Origin: Actinomycetes bacterium
Lineage (GTDB): Bacteria > Actinomycetota > Coriobacteriia > WRKU01
Assembly: GCA_009781565.1 (NCBI GenBank)
Contig: WQXV01000039.1
Span: 1-8,361 of the forward strand
DNA: 8,361 nucleotides
Direction: 5' to 3'
Numbering within the stretch: the first letter of the stretch is position 1; each line of letters begins with the position of its first letter. Below are positions 6,022-8,361 of this stretch, in pieces. The notes under the pieces are model-generated. The model made no database searches. It saw nothing but the letters and a program-made list of their open reading frames with translations, and was not told the origin of the DNA. A program made the translations under genes and the position numbers.

Positions 6022-6465
6022 TTACTCGACCGTCCCTCCTGCGTTTTCGATCTTTTCTTTTGCTGTTGCTGAAACCTTGTCAACGGACACGGTGAAGCTT
6101 TTGCTGAGGTCACCATGGCCCAATACTTTGACCGGTAGTTTGACCGCTGATTTGATCACGCCTTTCTCATGCAGTGTCTCGGCGCTTATCGTATCACCGG
6201 CCTCGAATACCTCTTCAAGACGTCCGACATTGACGACTGCATACTCTTGGCGGTTGCGATTGGTGAAACCACCCAACTTCGGCAGGCGCATGTAGAGCGG
6301 AAGCTGTCCACCCTCGAAACCCGGACCTTTGGTCCCACCGGCGCGCGACGCTTGACCGTCTTGGCCGCGTCCCGAGGTCTTTCCTAGACCTGAGCCATGA
6401 CCGCGACCGACGCGCTTACGCTTCTTGGTCGACCCCGGTGCTGGAGATAGGTGATGTAGTTCCAT
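6022..6465 (-). CDS. rplO: 50S ribosomal protein L15 (uL15)
   Basis: 147 residues, the usual length. The N-terminal half is the Gly/Arg-rich rRNA-binding extension typical of L15: HHLSPAPGSTKKRKRVGRGH (4-23), SGLGKTSGRGQDGQ, then GGTKGPGFEGGQLPLYMRLPK. The globular C-terminal half ends with the family's ATAKEKIENAGG signature near residues 133-144. ATG at 6465 follows the rpmD stop by two bases. Its Shine-Dalgarno (GAGGAA) is formed by the last Glu codons of rpmD. L15 is a late-assembling large-subunit protein. Confidence 0.97.
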   Translation of the reverse strand: MELHHLSPAPGSTKKRKRVGRGHGSGLGKTSGRGQDGQASRAGGTKGPGFEGGQLPLYMRLPKLGGFTNRNRQEYAVVNVGRLEEVFEAGDTISAETLHEKGVIKSAVKLPVKVLGHGDLSKSFTVSVDKVSATAKEKIENAGGTVE

Positions 6466-6467
6466 GA

Positions 6468-6716
6468 TTATTCCTCTTCGGCTTTCTTTGTCTTCGGAGC
6501 GGCTTTCTTTGCCGGTTTGAGTTCTTCGACCTCGACGAGGTGTTTGACCTTGAACACCATGCCACGGATGACCGGATTATCATCTTGGATGACGCTTTGG
6601 CGGATCTTGCGCAGTCCTAGTGCACGCAGGGTAGCACCCTGATCCTTCTTCTTGCCGATCGGGCTCTTGATCTGTGTGATCTTGAGCTGCTTTATCTTGT
6701 CATTTCTTTCAGCCAT
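6468..6716 (-). CDS. rpmD: 50S ribosomal protein L30 (uL30) with Lys/Ala-rich C-terminal tail
   Basis: 82 residues; bacterial L30 is typically about 60. The core (about 8-65) shows the family pattern: LKITQIKSPIGKKKDQ, then LRALGLRKIRQSV, then DDNPVIRGMVFKVKHLVEVEE. The extra 17 residues (PAKKAAPKTKKAEEE end) are low-complexity and basic except for the final Glu run. ATG at 6716 is three bases after the rpsE stop, with GGAGGT seven bases upstream inside the last rpsE codons, so translation is probably coupled to rpsE. Confidence 0.96.
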   Translation of the reverse strand: MAERNDKIKQLKITQIKSPIGKKKDQGATLRALGLRKIRQSVIQDDNPVIRGMVFKVKHLVEVEELKPAKKAAPKTKKAEEE

Positions 6717-6719
6717 CGC

Positions 6720-7469
6720 TTAGACCTCCTCAACGCGACCGACCGTCGCCTCAAGTGCGGCAGCGATCTCGGGATCGAGCGGCTCAACGACTGGTTCTGT
6801 GACCGGCTCGACCACTGCTTCGCTTACCGGCTCGCTTTCCTCGACACTCTCTTCCAGCGGCACCCAGACGGTCTCGTCTTCGATCAAGGTAGCGTCTTCG
6901 ACGACGACGTCATCGGATCCATCTTCAGCGACCAGCGCATCGGTCGTTTTGATAGCCTCAGCTGGTTTGATACGGAAGAGTTCCTCGAGCGTCTTACCGC
7001 GCCGGCGTGCCACCTCTTTGGAGAACTGCATGCTTTTGAGCCCGGCGGCCGTTGCCTTGACGACGTTGACCGGATTGGATGAGCCCAGTGACTTGGTCAG
7101 CACATCGGTATATCCCGCAAGTTCAAGGACTGCACGTGCTGGTCCACCAGCGATGACTCCACAACCGGGAGCGGCTGGTTTGAGGACCACGCGTGCTGCG
7201 CCGAACTCGCCGACCGTCTCGTGAGGCAGCGTGCCGTTGATCACGGGCACGGTGAACATATTCTTCTTCGCATCATCGATCGCCTTTTTGATGGCGTTGG
7301 GTACCTCGGAGCTCTTGCCCATCCCGATACCGATCTTGCCTTCGCCATCACCGACCACGACCAGCGCGGACAGCGAGAAGCGACGACCACCCTTGACCAC
7401 TTTGGAGACGCGGTTGATGTAGACCACTTTTTCCTGAAGCTCCGATACCGGTGCTACGTTTCGAGCCAT
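6720..7469 (-). CDS. rpsE: 30S ribosomal protein S5 (uS5) with long acidic C-terminal extension
   Basis: 249 residues from the ATG at 7469. A GTG three bases further upstream is in frame, but it sits only 2 nt from the AGGAGG Shine-Dalgarno, while the ATG has a 5-nt gap, so the ATG is preferred. The S5 core is complete: VVYINRVSKVVKGGRRFSLS (N-terminal double-stranded-RNA-binding fold), GIGMGKSSEVPNAIKKA, GAARVVLKPAAPGCGVIAGG, and the C-terminal domain through GKTLEELFRIKP. S5 contributes to decoding accuracy and the mRNA entry site. From about residue 171 (GTG-numbered) onward some 79 further residues are very acidic and Val/Pro-rich, with imperfect EPV repeats (EPVSEAVVEPVTEPVVEPL). Family S5 is usually about 165-170 residues. 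The stop is followed after three bases by the rpmD ATG. Confidence 0.97.
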   Translation of the reverse strand: MARNVAPVSELQEKVVYINRVSKVVKGGRRFSLSALVVVGDGEGKIGIGMGKSSEVPNAIKKAIDDAKKNMFTVPVINGTLPHETVGEFGAARVVLKPAAPGCGVIAGGPARAVLELAGYTDVLTKSLGSSNPVNVVKATAAGLKSMQFSKEVARRRGKTLEELFRIKPAEAIKTTDALVAEDGSDDVVVEDATLIEDETVWVPLEESVEESEPVSEAVVEPVTEPVVEPLDPEIAAALEATVGRVEEV

Positions 7470-7478
7470 CACTACCTC

Positions 7479-7847
7479 CTAGAACTTCAGTCCGGCGCTG
7501 CGTGCACCGTCTGCTAGAGCTTTTACTCGTCCGTGATAGATGCGGCCACCGCGATCGAAGACGACATCGGTGATACCTGCATCGACGGCACGCTTGCCCA
7601 AGGCTTCACCGACAAGCTTGGCAGCCTCCTTGTTGGAGGCAGTACTGCCCGCATCCAGGATCGACGGCTCCTTCGAGCTTGCCGCGATCATCGTGTGACC
7701 AGCGACGTCATCGATCAGCTGTGCGCCGATATGAGCATTGGAGCGTGTGACACGCAAGCGCGGCACCGCAGCGGTGCCACTGATCTTGGAGCGTACGCGT
7801 CTTTGGCGTCGCCTCAGTCCTGCACTCTTTTTCTTCGTGTTAGCCAT
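7479..7847 (-). CDS. rplR: 50S ribosomal protein L18 (uL18)
   Basis: 122 residues, normal for L18, which binds 5S rRNA in the central protuberance. The N-terminal basic stretch KKKSAGLRRRQRRVRSK precedes PRLRVTRSNAHIGAQLIDD. The C-terminus carries the family signature DRGGRIYHGRVKALADGAR and ends GLKF. ATG at 7847 has AGGT just upstream. The stop codon TAG (7481-7479) is part of the AGGAGG Shine-Dalgarno of rpsE. Confidence 0.97.
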   Translation of the reverse strand: MANTKKKSAGLRRRQRRVRSKISGTAAVPRLRVTRSNAHIGAQLIDDVAGHTMIAASSKEPSILDAGSTASNKEAAKLVGEALGKRAVDAGITDVVFDRGGRIYHGRVKALADGARSAGLKF

Positions 7848-7871
7848 TACCTATGACCTTTCCGTATCCTT

Positions 7872-7890
7872 TTCGAGGTTTTGCCCCGAA
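7872..7890 (-). other. Small hairpin in the rplF-rplR spacer
   Basis: In the 51-bp spacer, minus-strand TTCGGGG (7890-7884) can pair with CCTCGAA (7878-7872) around a CAAAA loop, with one G-U pair. There is no U-tract, so it is not a terminator. It is the only spacer of this size in the ribosomal block, and the fold may stabilise or pause the transcript. It could also be chance. Confidence 0.3.
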
Positions 7891-7898
7891 GGCCTGCA

Positions 7899-8361
7899 CT
7901 ACTTCGCAGCCTTACCTAATTTGCGCCTGACATATTCACCCTCGTAGCGGATACCTTTGCCTTTGTAGGGCTCGGGCTTGCGCCACTTGCGGATATCGGC
8001 CGCTACTTGGCCGACCTGTTGTTTATCGATACCTTTGACCGTGATCTGTGTCTGGGTAGGAACCTCGAAGGTGATCCCCGGTTCCGGCTTGATCAGGACC
8101 GGATGGGAGAAACCCAAGGCAAGCTCGATATCGGAGCCTTTGAGCGTGGCGCGATAACCGACACCGACGATCTCAAGCTTCTTCTCGTAGCCTTCGCTGA
8201 CACCGACGACCATATTGTTGATGAGTGTACGCGCCAATCCATGCTGGCTACGTGACTCGCGCTCGTCATCTGAGCGGGCGACGATGATCTCATCGCCTTC
8301 TTGGGTAACACTGATCAAAGGAGAGATCTCCTGGGAGAGTTCGCCCTTTGGCCCCTTCACC
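7899..8361 (-). CDS. rplF: 50S ribosomal protein L6 (uL6), N-terminus outside window
   Basis: The C-terminal 153 residues, in frame from the window edge; the family is about 178-180 residues, so roughly 25 are missing. The visible part begins within the conserved VKGPKGELSQ strand, where a GTG (8360-8358) is an internal Val and not the start. It continues with ARTLINNMVVGVSEGYEKKL, the second L6 fold (GFSHPV) and the C-terminal signature EPYKGKGIRYEGEYVRRK, ending GKAAK. L6 lies near the factor-binding site of the large subunit. It is the most upstream gene visible; the earlier spc genes would lie beyond the right edge. Confidence 0.97.
   Translation of the reverse strand, partial: VKGPKGELSQEISPLISVTQEGDEIIVARSDDERESRSQHGLARTLINNMVVGVSEGYEKKLEIVGVGYRATLKGSDIELALGFSHPVLIKPEPGITFEVPTQTQITVKGIDKQQVGQVAADIRKWRKPEPYKGKGIRYEGEYVRRKLGKAAK

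Noticed and set aside
1..8361. tRNA, rRNA, CRISPR array, insertion sequence or attachment site
   Set aside because: I saw no cloverleaf, spaced direct repeats, transposase-like frame or flanking duplication on either strand.

Overview
The window looks like a chromosomal segment of a Gram-positive bacterium. The best guess is Actinomycetota, possibly class Coriobacteriia. The reasons are the moderate to high G+C, the style of SecY and the ribosomal proteins, the strong Shine-Dalgarno sequences, and LPxTG- and pilin-type surface proteins with C-terminal anchors. The class-level assignment is an impression from sequence style, not a search result. Every gene I can support lies on the minus strand, so transcription runs from high to low coordinates.

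Right part (about 4754-8361): the distal half of the spc ribosomal protein operon, in transcription order rplF (5' end cut by the window edge), rplR, rpsE, rpmD, rplO, secY. From rplR to secY the spacers are only 2-9 bp, and several Shine-Dalgarno sequences lie inside the last codons of the preceding gene, so translational coupling is likely. rpsE carries an unusual acidic C-terminal extension of about 79 residues, and rpmD a short Lys/Ala-rich tail. adk and map, which commonly follow secY, are absent from the remaining 4.7 kb.

Middle (about 3944-4753): directly after secY comes a perfect 18-bp palindrome, then a 106-residue membrane protein. That protein has a signal peptide, an LPATG motif almost immediately behind it, one membrane helix and a very acidic tail. 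A 12-bp-stem hairpin follows its stop codon. The next 310 bp hold no convincing gene and probably contain the control region of the surface-protein cluster.

Left part (1-3943): a pilus or surface-structure cluster. A 988-residue surface protein has InlB-type and MBG-like repeats, an isopeptide-forming CnaB-like domain and a C-terminal anchor whose sorting motif is degenerate. It overlaps by 4 bp a small signal peptidase I-like protein in which the catalytic Lys position is Arg. A terminator-like hairpin separates these from the start of a pilin-like protein that runs off the window. Together they suggest a sortase-dependent pilus locus (sortase not visible here) inserted behind the protein-translocation gene secY. 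SecY would export these proteins, and the signal peptidase-like protein would process or chaperone them. The most unusual points are the substituted signal peptidase, the LPATG mini-protein with its acidic tail, and the degenerate sorting signal.
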